A program made the translations under genes and the position numbers. This document shows, piece by piece, positions 6,912-14,568 of a DNA stretch of 64,000 bases. This DNA is from Labilibaculum euxinicum (GTDB lineage: Bacteria; Bacteroidota; Bacteroidia; Bacteroidales; Marinifilaceae). The stretch is from contig NZ_WTCR01000006.1 of assembly GCF_009795715.1 (NCBI RefSeq), forward strand, positions 1 through 64,000, written 5' to 3'. The notes beneath the pieces are model-generated. The model was not told the DNA's origin. It saw only the letters and a program-made list of their open reading frames with translations, and did not search any database. Each line of letters begins with the position of its first letter. Positions within the stretch are counted from its first letter, which is position 1.

Positions 6912-7511
6912 TTATCCTTTGGTTTTAATTCCACAACCAATTGCTTTTGTAGAAGTAGTTTCCGGTTTTTTATTTTGTAAGAGTGCATCCACAGCATCCT
7001 CAACATATGTGCTTGTAACCTGAGATGCGTCTTTGTAATTGTTATCGATCGCACCAATATATTCTACTGTGTATTCTCCGCTTTTATTGCTTAAGATAAA
7101 AACGTGAGGAGTTTTGGTTGCGCCAAATCTCTTAAATACATCCTGTGTTTCATCCATCAGATAAGGGAATGTAAATCCTTTTTCCTTTGCCCGTACAATC
7201 ATATTGTCGAAAGAATCGCTTTCGTACAATTCCGGATCGTTTGGATTGATCGCAATTACCGGGAATCCTTTTTCCTTGTATTTTTTGTCAATTTCGAGAA
7301 TCCGATCTTCATAAGCTACAGAATAAGGGCAATGATTGCATGTGAAAATCACAATGAATCCTTTGGCATCCTTGTAATCGGCGAGCGAAATCTGTTTTCC
7401 ATCAACATTTTTCAGTTTAAAGTCTTTCGCCTTGTCGCCTATCTGGTAGCCTTGAGCTTGTATTCCTATTGCGGCCACTATAAACAGACCCAAAATCAAT
7501 ACTTTCTTCAT
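6912..7511 (-). CDS. Exported thioredoxin-like / AhpC-TSA redoxin
   Basis: A 199-residue protein with a cleavable signal peptide (MKKVLILGLFIVAAIGIQAQ). A redoxin domain follows, with the active-site sequence FTCNHCPYS (CxxC at about 56-59). The subgroup is the 'thioredoxin family, CNHCP' kind common in Bacteroidota, thought to act as an exported disulfide or peroxide reductase. A C-terminal tail contains an extra Cys (AIGCGIKTKG). It lies 11 nt downstream of the TlpA-like gene on the same strand, so the two probably form an operon for extracytoplasmic redox work. Confidence 0.88.
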   Translation of the reverse strand: MKKVLILGLFIVAAIGIQAQGYQIGDKAKDFKLKNVDGKQISLADYKDAKGFIVIFTCNHCPYSVAYEDRILEIDKKYKEKGFPVIAINPNDPELYESDSFDNMIVRAKEKGFTFPYLMDETQDVFKRFGATKTPHVFILSNKSGEYTVEYIGAIDNNYKDASQVTSTYVEDAVDALLQNKKPETTSTKAIGCGIKTKG

Positions 7512-7522
7512 AATTATAAATT

Positions 7523-8017
7523 TTAATTCGGTTGATTATTTAATTTATCAATTGAGCCCGCCAATTCGTCGTACGAAATCTGACGGGTAAAAACTTTTCG
7601 AATCCCTTTTTTATAGATAAGAGTTGCAGGAAGAGCACCATCCCAGTTTTTATCCACTTTTCCAATCCAGCTGTTTGCATCCGGATCATCAAGCAAAACA
7701 ACTTCAGCATTTATATTCTTTTTCTTTAAAAAGCCGAGTAAGCGATCTTCTGTATTTTTTCCAAAATCGAGACTAATCAGTATTACTTTCACCTTTTTAT
7801 CTGTATAATCTTTACGGATATCTTCAAATTCGGGGAGTTCTTCAACGCATGGTTTGCACCACATCGCCCAAAAGTTAATCACGTAAGTGGTATCATTCTG
7901 ATAATGGAAAATAGGTTCCAATTCATTAAAATTGTAGGATTTTATTTCCTGAGCGCTCACTGATTTTATAGAAATAATAAGCAAGCTAAGTAGTAATAAT
8001 TGGTATTTAAATTTCAT
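7523..8017 (-). CDS. TlpA-like exported thioredoxin
   Basis: A 164-residue protein with an N-terminal signal peptide ending near SVSAQ. The thioredoxin domain has INFWAMWCKPCVEELPEF (CxxC with the KP dipeptide typical of TlpA/ResA) and a cis-Pro region GALPATLIYKKG. Such proteins reduce disulfides outside the cytoplasmic membrane, for example during cytochrome c maturation. It is the first gene of a two-gene minus-strand unit with the redoxin. The start is the only plausible ATG with a signal sequence. Confidence 0.88.
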   Translation of the reverse strand: MKFKYQLLLLSLLIISIKSVSAQEIKSYNFNELEPIFHYQNDTTYVINFWAMWCKPCVEELPEFEDIRKDYTDKKVKVILISLDFGKNTEDRLLGFLKKKNINAEVVLLDDPDANSWIGKVDKNWDGALPATLIYKKGIRKVFTRQISYDELAGSIDKLNNQPN

Positions 8018-8207
8018 TTTCTATATATAAAGATGTTGAGGTATTAAATATACTATTATTGATTGAGAAAGAACAGACCCGGTTGTTATTGATCTGTTAA
8101 AATTTACGGTTGCAAGAGGATTGTGCGGGTGTTGAGAAGAATTACTTAGCTGCTGTATGGTAAAATTGAGTGGTTTAACAGCACAACTTTGTGCATCAGA
8201 ATGATAA

Positions 8208-8241
8208 TTGTCAGGTTGTATGAAATATTTTTTTACCTTTG
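8208..8241 (+). promoter_or_regulatory. Promoter of the pheA leader region
   Basis: TACCTTTG at 8234-8241 matches the Bacteroidota -7 element TAnnTTTG. A TTG at 8208-8210 lies 23 nt upstream; a nearer TTG at 8216 is too close. Transcription would start around 8247, just before leader 1. Confidence 0.6.
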
Positions 8242-8262
8242 AAAAGAATTAGTACAGAAAGT

Positions 8263-8316
8263 ATGAATAACAATATCCATATCGGGCGATTTTTCTTTTT
8301 TAGCAACTGTTGTTAG
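8263..8316 (+). CDS. Phe leader peptide 1
   Basis: A 17-codon frame encoding MNNNIHIGRFFFFSNCC. Four successive Phe codons (8290-8301) sit just before a terminator hairpin (8348-8374) and upstream of prephenate dehydratase. This is the arrangement of a ribosome-mediated attenuator: scarcity of charged tRNA-Phe stalls the ribosome on the Phe run and favours an alternative fold. AGAGG at 8318-8322 can pair with CCTCT at 8351-8355, part of the terminator 5' arm. Leader and terminator are read directly; regulation is inference from the known class. Confidence 0.75.
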   Translation: MNNNIHIGRFFFFSNCC

Positions 8317-8345
8317 AAGAGGATTCACGTACTATTTAATTGATG

Positions 8346-8374
8346 ATGAGCCTCTGTAAGGGCTCTTTTTTTTT
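8346..8374 (+). terminator. Attenuator terminator 1 (pheA)
   Basis: Stem GAGCC (8348-8352) with GGCTC (8361-8365) followed by nine T. It lies 31 nt after leader peptide 1. Confidence 0.75.
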
Positions 8375-8441
8375 GACTATATGAAACGTCCATGTTATAG
8401 GTGTTTTGATAAACATTGAGATGACTATTCCAGCATGGTAA

Positions 8442-8459
8442 TCCCGAAAGCTTTCGGGA
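8442..8459. repeat. 18-bp perfect palindrome
   Basis: TCCCGAAAGCTTTCGGGA, between the two pheA leaders. It is absent from the related block upstream of the dehydrogenase gene, so it may be an inserted small palindromic repeat or an operator. Confidence 0.6.
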
Positions 8460-8490
8460 CCATATGACAAAAACTTAAAATTATAAACAG

Positions 8491-8571
8491 ATGAAAACAG
8501 TATTTTTTAATAGTTGGTTTTTTATTTTTTTCTTTTTTAGCGGAGAGAAGAACAGGATTCCAATGAAATAA
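8491..8571 (+). CDS. Phe leader peptide 2
   Basis: A 26-codon frame beginning MKTVFFNSWFFIFFFF and ending SGEKNRIPMK, with 8 Phe codons in the first 16. The stop is at 8569-8571 and a terminator follows at 8591-8619. CAGGATT (8553-8559) can pair with GGTCCTG (8593-8599) over 7 bp including two G.U pairs, so it can compete with the terminator stem as an antiterminator. The stretch from the Phe run to AGGATTC is similar to that of leader 1, so the two attenuators probably arose by duplication. Confidence 0.8.
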   Translation: MKTVFFNSWFFIFFFFSGEKNRIPMK

Positions 8572-8590
8572 AATGTAATATTATTCACAA

Positions 8591-8619
8591 AGGGTCCTGA
8601 TTATTTAGGACTCTTTTTT
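8591..8619 (+). terminator. Attenuator terminator 2 (pheA)
   Basis: Stem AGGGTCCT (8591-8598) with AGGACTCT (8607-8614), one G.U pair, followed by a T run. It ends 25 nt before the pheA start codon. Confidence 0.85.
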
Positions 8620-8643
8620 GTGATATAAAATCTAACTATAACC

Positions 8644-9483
8644 ATGGAGAAAAGAAAAATTGTAATTCAAGGAGTTGAGGGGTGTTTTCACCATTTGGCT
8701 GCCAATGCCTATTACGGAGAAGATGTTGAAATTATTCCTGCCGGTAATTTTGCCACACTTGTGGAATTAATACAGGATGAATCGGTATGCGATGGAGGAA
8801 TTATGGCGATTGAAAATTCTATTGCCGGAAGTATTCTGCAGAATTACGGGCTTCTTCAGGATTCCGGTCTTGTAATTGAAGGGGAGATATTTCTGAGAAT
8901 TAAGCAAAATTTAATGGCTTTGCCCGGGCAAAAAATTGAAGATTTAAAAGAAGTTCATTCGCATCCAATGGCAATTCATCAGTGTCGTGCTTTCTTTCAC
9001 GATTATCCAGATATTAAATTGGTGGAAATGGAGGATACGGCCTTAAGTGCGAAGAATGTAAGAGACAATCAATTGATGGGTGTGGGAGCTATTGCCGGTG
9101 ATTATCCGGCAGAATTGTATGGCTTGGAAATTATAGCTGAGGAAATTGAAAGCATAAAAGACAATCAAACCCGTTTTTTTCTTTTAAAGAGACAGAAAGA
9201 TGTTGTTCCAAACGGAGGATACAATAAGGCATCATTATATTTTAGTACCAGTCATAAACCGGGGAGCTTGTCTTATATTTTGGATTGTTTTGCCAAGGAA
9301 AATATTAATCTTTCGAAGATTCAATCTTTGCCCATTCCTGGTATCAACTGGCAATACTTTTTTCATGTCGATTTGGAATTTCAGGGACCCCGGCAGTTTA
9401 GGGATGCGCTGGATAAAATATCAGCTTACACGAAAGGAATGCAAGTATTGGGTACTTACAACAAAGGTCTTGTGATCACCTAA
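8644..9483 (+). CDS. pheA: Prephenate dehydratase
   Basis: A 279-residue monofunctional enzyme that converts prephenate to phenylpyruvate in phenylalanine synthesis. The N-terminal catalytic domain has GVEGCFHHLAA, AIENSIAGSILQNYGLL near 60 and the dehydratase signature NQTRFFLL at about 176-183. A C-terminal ACT domain (about 195-275: GSLSYILDCFAKENINLSKIQS..., then WQYFFHVDLEF) would bind Phe for feedback inhibition. There is no chorismate mutase domain. The gene is preceded by two Phe leader/terminator modules, so control is probably both transcriptional and allosteric. Its last 4 bases overlap the convergent pterin dehydratase gene. Confidence 0.93.
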   Translation: MEKRKIVIQGVEGCFHHLAANAYYGEDVEIIPAGNFATLVELIQDESVCDGGIMAIENSIAGSILQNYGLLQDSGLVIEGEIFLRIKQNLMALPGQKIEDLKEVHSHPMAIHQCRAFFHDYPDIKLVEMEDTALSAKNVRDNQLMGVGAIAGDYPAELYGLEIIAEEIESIKDNQTRFFLLKRQKDVVPNGGYNKASLYFSTSHKPGSLSYILDCFAKENINLSKIQSLPIPGINWQYFFHVDLEFQGPRQFRDALDKISAYTKGMQVLGTYNKGLVIT

Positions 9484-9749
9484 AAGATTTTCATCGAGTC
9501 AAAAACTTTGTCGATGCTTTTGGCAAGAATAATGTCTTTTTTTGTGATTTTACCCTTGGAGTGGGTGGTTAAAATTAGGCGTACATTTTTATAATTGTAC
9601 AGTTTGATATCTGGATGATGATCCATGTTTTCAGCTTCGGCAGCCACTAAATTTATAAAATTGATTGCTTCAATGAAGTTTGGCAACTCATAATTTTTAA
9701 CCAATTTACTGTCTATTTCACTCCAACCCTGATCCAATAATATATTCAT
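9480..9749 (-). CDS. Pterin-4a-carbinolamine dehydratase (PCD/DCoH)
   Basis: An 89-residue protein, full length for the family, with the conserved core: AEAENMDHHPDIKLYNYKNV (His44, His45, Pro46) and LTTHSKGKITKKDIILA (His63, Asp72). It dehydrates 4a-hydroxytetrahydropterin and so recycles pterin cofactors, classically for phenylalanine hydroxylase. It is convergent with pheA with a 4-bp overlap. No hydroxylase gene is in the window, so the link to Phe breakdown is only suggestive; other pterin-dependent steps are possible. Confidence 0.9.
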   Translation of the reverse strand: MNILLDQGWSEIDSKLVKNYELPNFIEAINFINLVAAEAENMDHHPDIKLYNYKNVRLILTTHSKGKITKKDIILAKSIDKVFDSMKIF

Positions 9750-9807
9750 GATATTTTCATTTAGTATTTAAAGATACATAAAGTCTAAACCAAAGTAAAT
9801 AGAAAAA

Positions 9808-9835
9808 ACGGGACAACTTAATTAAGTTGCCCCGT
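9808..9835 (-). terminator. Terminator of the lipoprotein peptidase gene
   Basis: A 12-bp stem (9808-9819 with 9824-9835, one G.U), followed on the minus strand by a T run. It lies 37 nt after the stop at 9872. Confidence 0.85.
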
Positions 9836-9871
9836 ATCTGATTTCTTAATTGAAAGTTTGATAAAGTGTTC

Positions 9872-10837
9872 TTATAATGCGAGCTCGCGATCCAGTTCTT
9901 CGCCCATTATCTGGGCGCCGCTGTAAAGCACTGATCTTTCTTCTGCCTCCATATAAATATCGAACGGTAAGGATATTTCATAGGCCGATTGAACTATCGC
10001 TGCAATATCATCTTTGGCGCCTAAGTGTGTTCTCCAGTTAGTTTCCGTTTTGTCAAGAAGGTATGCATAAACAGGTCCGGAAAAATAAGCGAAGCAGTTT
10101 ACAAAAGATGGAGATTCCCACATTGAGTGCAGCTTATTTTGCAAATATGTCTTTAAATCTTTATCGTTTCTGCATAATTTTTGAGCTGTATATTCCGCCA
10201 TGCCTTCGTGAATCTCAAATCGATTTTCACAGCCGTCACATTTGCCATACAAAGCTCTGCGGTAATGGCGAAAACAGAGCGCATCAGTAATCGCCTGTTT
10301 TTTATTTTCTCCTTCACTTTGCAGAGCCAGCTCAAGAGCTTTCCATTCAAGCTTCAACCAAAAACGGGCTTCCATTTCATCCATATGCTTGTTGTTATAA
10401 GGTTCTGGTTTTAAATCCATTTCAGGTTGAACACAATGAAAAGCTTCATGAAGAATAATACACTGTCTTTCAATTTTATCTTCAGGTAAGGGCAGTGGGA
10501 TAACGGCCCAAATTTGATTGCCGATTTTGGCTGGTCCTTTTATTACATCAACAAAATTTGGGAGAATACCGGTGTAAATTTCATTATAGGAGTTTAAACC
10601 TAACTTTTTGCTATTGTTATTTGAGTAGATTCGTCCATTTTCTTTATCAACCAAAAGAATTGGAACATCGAGAGTTCTTCCCCAAAGCATGCCATTGTCC
10701 TTAAGACATAACGCTTTGGTTTCCTTTAGGATAGTCTCAATATCTTTAAGATCATATGATTCTGCCATACTCAATGAACAAGACATTAATACTATGCCTG
10801 GAAACAGGAAAATCCATATAAAACTATATTTTTTCAT
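9872..10837 (-). CDS. Putative gluzincin-type metallopeptidase lipoprotein
   Basis: A 321-residue lipoprotein candidate: hydrophobic signal followed by the lipobox-like VLMSC (Cys20). HEAFH at 130-134 is a zinc-binding HExxH motif, and 80 residues later IHEGMAEYTAQ (EGMAEY, 211-216) supplies the third-ligand Glu pattern of gluzincin peptidases. Four Cys lie in LCFRHYRRALYGKCDGCENR. The family is not recognised by name; activity is inferred from the motifs. It is monocistronic with its own terminator and would act at the outer membrane or periplasm. Confidence 0.65.
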   Translation of the reverse strand: MKKYSFIWIFLFPGIVLMSCSLSMAESYDLKDIETILKETKALCLKDNGMLWGRTLDVPILLVDKENGRIYSNNNSKKLGLNSYNEIYTGILPNFVDVIKGPAKIGNQIWAVIPLPLPEDKIERQCIILHEAFHCVQPEMDLKPEPYNNKHMDEMEARFWLKLEWKALELALQSEGENKKQAITDALCFRHYRRALYGKCDGCENRFEIHEGMAEYTAQKLCRNDKDLKTYLQNKLHSMWESPSFVNCFAYFSGPVYAYLLDKTETNWRTHLGAKDDIAAIVQSAYEISLPFDIYMEAEERSVLYSGAQIMGEELDRELAL

Positions 10838-11320
10838 TCGAGTTGGTTAATTAGTTAATTGTCTGATTATTAACAGAGTTATGATTCGTATTGAATCACA
10901 GTGGCTTTGCACTTTTTATACATCAGTATTTGTGCCATCAACTCTAACTGTATGTTTGTCAGTGTGTAGTGAGGGTTTTAGCTATTTTTATTGAGTCTTA
11001 GTAGTGTTGGGTATCGTACAGTTGGTGTTCGGATATGAACAATTTAAATGTTTGTGAAATAGAACCAAAATAGTGAACCTGTTTTTATCATTAATCAGAA
11101 TTATTTGAATGAATTGGCATTCTGGTTTTTTTCCAAATAAATGGCTAATCAATTTACTGCGTTGCTTTGATTGATATAATTCTGTATCTTAAAAATGAAA
11201 ATTTGTGAAAATTTACTGAGTTCTAATTGGGATGAATCTTATTCTGAGTTTTGTAATTAAAGCACTGGTTGGAAGTGTAATAGATGAATGAAAGTATCTC
11301 TTTAACCTTAATCTGATTGA
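10838..11320. other. Long intergenic region, no gene seen
   Basis: A 483-bp AT-rich region between the divergent peptidase and antiporter genes. The only structure seen is a weak hairpin, CAGAAT...ATTCTG (about 11096-11125), followed by a T run. No consensus promoter was recognised. The length leaves room for an untranslated leader of the antiporter gene. Confidence 0.4.
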
Positions 11321-13339
11321 ATGAATAATTACCTTGAAATAATTGTATTTATTGCAGGATTCCTGATTGTTGCAACAGCGGCGAACCGGATTTCAAAATA
11401 TTTCCCAAAAGTAAAATTGCCGGTAATAACCGGTCTTTTATTTATCGGAATTGTTTCCGGGCCTTTTGTATTAAATCTAATTCCTAAACCGGCTATATCT
11501 AAACTGTATTTCATTAATGAAATTTCTCTTTCTTTTATCGCTTTTGTAGCTGGAGCTGAACTTTACTTAAAGGAGTTGAAGGGAAGAATGAAAAGTATTA
11601 AATGGATGACCTTTGGGCAATTGTTTTTCACCTTCGTACTGAGTGGTATTGTTGTTATGCTTTTGTCTGATCATATTCATTTTTTAAAGGATGCCGGTTT
11701 TAATATGAAATTGGCAATCGTGATGCTTATAGGAGTTATTTTTGTTGCAAGATCTCCCGTTTCTGCAATTGCAGTAATAAACGAAATGAGAGCCAAGGGG
11801 CCATTTACGCAAACAGCTATTGGTGTAACGGTAGTAAAAGATGTTTTAGTAATTATTTTATTTACCATTTGTTTCGCAGTTGCAGATGCCTTAATATCTG
11901 ATATTCCTTTTGATATTTGGTTGTTGATTATTTTATTTGGAGAGTTATGTCTTTCACTTTTACTGGGCTTTTTGCTTGGGTTACTTATGAATTTTGTTCT
12001 TGAGTTAAGATTGGCTAGATGGATGAAGTCATTTTTACTTCTACTGTCTGGTTACAGCGTTTATTTGTTCGCACATTTTGTGCATGAAAAAAGTCAGATA
12101 TATTTTGGATTTGATTTATATATTGAACCACTGTTAGTATGTATCATTGGAAGTTTTGTTGTTGTTAATTTTGGTAAGTTTCGCAGAGAATTCGTAAATA
12201 TAATTCAGATGGTCGTTCCTTTTGTTTATGTTGTTTTCTTTACACTTACAGGTGCTTCCATTTCAATAGATATTTTAAAAGATACATGGGCCATTGCGCT
12301 TTTATTTTTTACTATTCGTTTAATAAGCATGGCTATTGGAGCTTTTATCGGAGGTTCATTGGGCGGGGATCCGCCGCGTTTTAATCGTATTTCCTGGATG
12401 CCATATGTTACTCAGGCTGGTGTTGCTATCGGTTTGGTTGAAGTTGTTTCAGTTAAATACCCAGAATGGGGACCGGAGTTTTCTACGATCTTAATTGCAG
12501 TAATTGTATTGAATCAAATTTTGGGTCCACCACTTTTTAAGTGGTCAATATTGTTGGTAGGTGAAAGTCATAAGAGAAGAGACTTATTACACGAAAATAA
12601 AATTCAGAAAGCTATTATTTTCGGTTTGGAAGGACAATCGCTTGCTTTAGCACGGCAATTAAAGGAACATGACTGGGTGGTTAAATTAGTAACCCGTAAT
12701 GAGGAGAGAGCCAGGTTGGAATACCAGGGAGTGGATGTAACTCATGTGAAAGAATTAAGTTTGCCCGAATTAAAAAGGCTTGAAGCCGATAAAGCGGATG
12801 CGATAGTGCTGCTGAACCAGGATGAGGATAATCTTAAATTTTGTGAATTAGCTTATGAACATTTTGGCACACGGGATATTGTTGTTAGGGTAAATGAGAG
12901 GAGTTATATAAGTAAATTCCACGAGCTGGGAGCTCTGATCGTTGAACCTTCTACAGTAATGGTAAGCTTAATGGATCATCTGGTGCGATCACCAATTGCC
13001 ACCTCATTATTGCTTGGTATGGAAAAAGATCAGGATACTGTGGACATTGAAATGCAAAATAAAGAATTGCACGGCATCACTTTAAGGGATTTACAAATTC
13101 CTACCGATGTTATTATTTTGGCTACCAAACGTAATAATAACACCTTAATTTCTACCGGCTATACACGACTTCGGTTGGGTGATGTGTTAACCGTTGTTGG
13201 ATCTGTGGAAAGTCTGGAAAAGGTTCGTTTAAAAATGGAAGATACAGACCTGCCTGGTTATAACAAAGCTCGTTTTATGAGAAAATCAATTTCATTCAAA
13301 AGAAAGTCAATCAAGACAGATCTGGATTTACCAGGTTAA
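11321..13339 (+). CDS. CPA2-family cation:proton antiporter with TrkA domains
   Basis: A 672-residue integral membrane protein. Residues 1-415 hold about 12 helices of the sodium/hydrogen exchanger (KefB/CPA2) fold, including an ARSPVSAIAVINE segment near 145. A cytoplasmic TrkA-N Rossmann domain starts near 422 (KAIIFGLEGQSLALARQLKEH), and a TrkA-C domain follows near 560-645 (LHGITLRDLQIPTDVIILATKR, GDVLTVVGSVESL). TrkA-type domains bind NAD(H) or other nucleotides and gate transport. The substrate ion (K+ or Na+) is not decided by sequence. Its 3' end overlaps the convergent TPR gene by 12 bp. Confidence 0.88.
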   Translation: MNNYLEIIVFIAGFLIVATAANRISKYFPKVKLPVITGLLFIGIVSGPFVLNLIPKPAISKLYFINEISLSFIAFVAGAELYLKELKGRMKSIKWMTFGQLFFTFVLSGIVVMLLSDHIHFLKDAGFNMKLAIVMLIGVIFVARSPVSAIAVINEMRAKGPFTQTAIGVTVVKDVLVIILFTICFAVADALISDIPFDIWLLIILFGELCLSLLLGFLLGLLMNFVLELRLARWMKSFLLLLSGYSVYLFAHFVHEKSQIYFGFDLYIEPLLVCIIGSFVVVNFGKFRREFVNIIQMVVPFVYVVFFTLTGASISIDILKDTWAIALLFFTIRLISMAIGAFIGGSLGGDPPRFNRISWMPYVTQAGVAIGLVEVVSVKYPEWGPEFSTILIAVIVLNQILGPPLFKWSILLVGESHKRRDLLHENKIQKAIIFGLEGQSLALARQLKEHDWVVKLVTRNEERARLEYQGVDVTHVKELSLPELKRLEADKADAIVLLNQDEDNLKFCELAYEHFGTRDIVVRVNERSYISKFHELGALIVEPSTVMVSLMDHLVRSPIATSLLLGMEKDQDTVDIEMQNKELHGITLRDLQIPTDVIILATKRNNNTLISTGYTRLRLGDVLTVVGSVESLEKVRLKMEDTDLPGYNKARFMRKSISFKRKSIKTDLDLPG

Positions 13340-13906
13340 AAATACGGTAGTCCAGAATGCCAAAGGAACGACAGTATTCCAGATAACTTCTTCGCGATGG
13401 CGAGCCCGGTAAATTCGTTCATTTTCGACTTGAAACCGCATTGACTGCAACATCGCATCATAATTTTGTTGTGCTGTTATTTCCCGTTCCCTTTGAATGT
13501 TATCAAGATAAATAATTACCTCCCGGCTTTTATTTGGATTACTGTTTAAGACTTCTAGTAAGTCAGATTCAGATTCGTTTAAACGATTTAAATGGTAAAG
13601 TGCCATGCCTCTTTGCAGTCTTACTTCGGATAGGTAAGGTTTTTTACTCAGCACATGGTCAAAATCAAGAATTGCTTCGTCGTATTTTTTTAACTGCATT
13701 TTTGCGTATCCACGATCTTGAAAAATGGTGGAATAGTAAGGCATAATAGTAATGGCAGTGTCTAAGTAAAGGATGGCTTTTTCATATTCCCCCTGCAATA
13801 TAAGAGTTCTTCCATTGTCATGATATTCCATGTATCTTTCTACATTCTGTGAAAATACTCCGGAAAAACCAAAAACACCAATAAATAAAAACAGCAGATT
13901 TTTCAT
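13328..13906 (-). CDS. TPR-repeat exported protein
   Basis: A 192-residue protein with a signal peptide (ending FSGVFSQ), about three tetratricopeptide repeats (residues 24-130: YHDNGRTLILQGEYEKAILYL, DRGYAKMQLKKYDEAILDFD, QRGMALYHLNRLNESESDLLE), and a C-terminal hydrophobic segment (VIWNTVVPLAFWTTVFLTW) that may anchor it. TPRs mediate protein contacts; the partner is unknown. The Cys-rich gene lies upstream on the same strand but is closed by its own terminator. Confidence 0.8.
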   Translation of the reverse strand: MKNLLFLFIGVFGFSGVFSQNVERYMEYHDNGRTLILQGEYEKAILYLDTAITIMPYYSTIFQDRGYAKMQLKKYDEAILDFDHVLSKKPYLSEVRLQRGMALYHLNRLNESESDLLEVLNSNPNKSREVIIYLDNIQREREITAQQNYDAMLQSMRFQVENERIYRARHREEVIWNTVVPLAFWTTVFLTW

Positions 13907-13977
13907 TGTAAAACAGTTTACGTTCTATTGAATTAACTCTTAAAGTAAGAACATAAATTGTACCAAACTACATAAAA

Positions 13978-14004
13978 AAACCCTTCAATTTTATTGAAGG
14001 GTTT
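13978..14004 (-). terminator. Terminator of the Cys/Lys-rich protein gene
   Basis: A 12-bp perfect stem AAACCCTTCAAT (13978-13989) with 13993-14004. The minus strand continues into a run of T, 20 nt after the stop. Confidence 0.88.
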
Positions 14005-14023
14005 GCAGATATAGAAGATATCC

Positions 14024-14380
14024 TTATGATTTCTTACAACATTCTTTTTTGCAGTCTTTAGGACATTTAGTTTCTGCCTTGGCTTCTTTAGTACAACAAG
14101 CTTTTTTACAGTCTTTTTCACATTTTTCTGCTTTAGCTTCCTTTGTGCATTTTTTTGCTTTATCACATTTTTCAGCCTTAGCTTCTTTGGTACAGCAGGC
14201 TTTTGTACAGTCTTTGGAACATTTTTTCTTTTCAACTTTTTTCTTCTCCTGATCCTGTTTTTGATCTTGATCCTGAGATAGAGAAATTTGATTGTCAAAG
14301 ATTGAAATTACCGGTTGAGCAGCAAAACTTACTACATTTATCGCAAATACAAATAGGAGTCCAAATAATAACTTTTTCAT
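14024..14380 (-). CDS. Exported Cys/Lys-rich repeat protein, possible metal-binding
   Basis: A 118-residue protein with a signal peptide (first 21 residues), a Gln/Asp-rich spacer, and a tail of 65 residues holding 14 Cys. Three copies of C-x3-C-x3-CC occur (CSKDCTKACC, CEKDCKKACC, CPKDCKKECC), separated by TKEAKAE(K) linkers. Low complexity and dense Cys/Lys suggest a periplasmic metal (Cu, Zn) or redox sponge; this is inference. It is divergent from a two-component system whose sensor domain also carries Cys, and an 11-bp-phased direct repeat in the shared intergenic region suggests control by that system. Confidence 0.75.
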   Translation of the reverse strand: MKKLLFGLLFVFAINVVSFAAQPVISIFDNQISLSQDQDQKQDQEKKKVEKKKCSKDCTKACCTKEAKAEKCDKAKKCTKEAKAEKCEKDCKKACCTKEAKAETKCPKDCKKECCKKS

Positions 14381-14466
14381 GTTTTTTTTTATTTAAATGT
14401 TAATTAATCCGTTTTAGTCTAATTTTGAATTGAATACTACAAGAACGTAAAAGATCTTTTTATCTC

Positions 14467-14484
14467 TTGTTAATGAATTGTTAA
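14467..14484. promoter_or_regulatory. Direct repeat TTGTTAA-N4-TTGTTAA, candidate response-regulator site
   Basis: Two perfect TTGTTAA heptamers 11 bp apart (14467-14473 and 14478-14484), the phasing bound by tandem OmpR-family regulators. They lie between the Cys-rich gene and the divergent two-component genes. Confidence 0.5.
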
Positions 14485-14511
14485 AGCATCAAAAACTCTT
14501 AAAATTTACAC

Positions 14512-14519
14512 TAATTTTG
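14512..14519 (+). promoter_or_regulatory. Candidate -7 element of the two-component operon
   Basis: TAATTTTG matches TAnnTTTG, 50 nt upstream of the sensor kinase ATG. No well-placed -33 TTG is seen. Confidence 0.45.
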
Positions 14520-14568
14520 AGTCGTGAAAAAGATCATAAGATCTGGATGTTAAGGAAGTAATTAGTCT

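Noticed and set aside
13933-14298. 121-codon minus-strand frame, very Lys-rich
   Set aside because: A shadow of the Cys/Lys-rich gene in another frame; it has no signal peptide and runs through the terminator.
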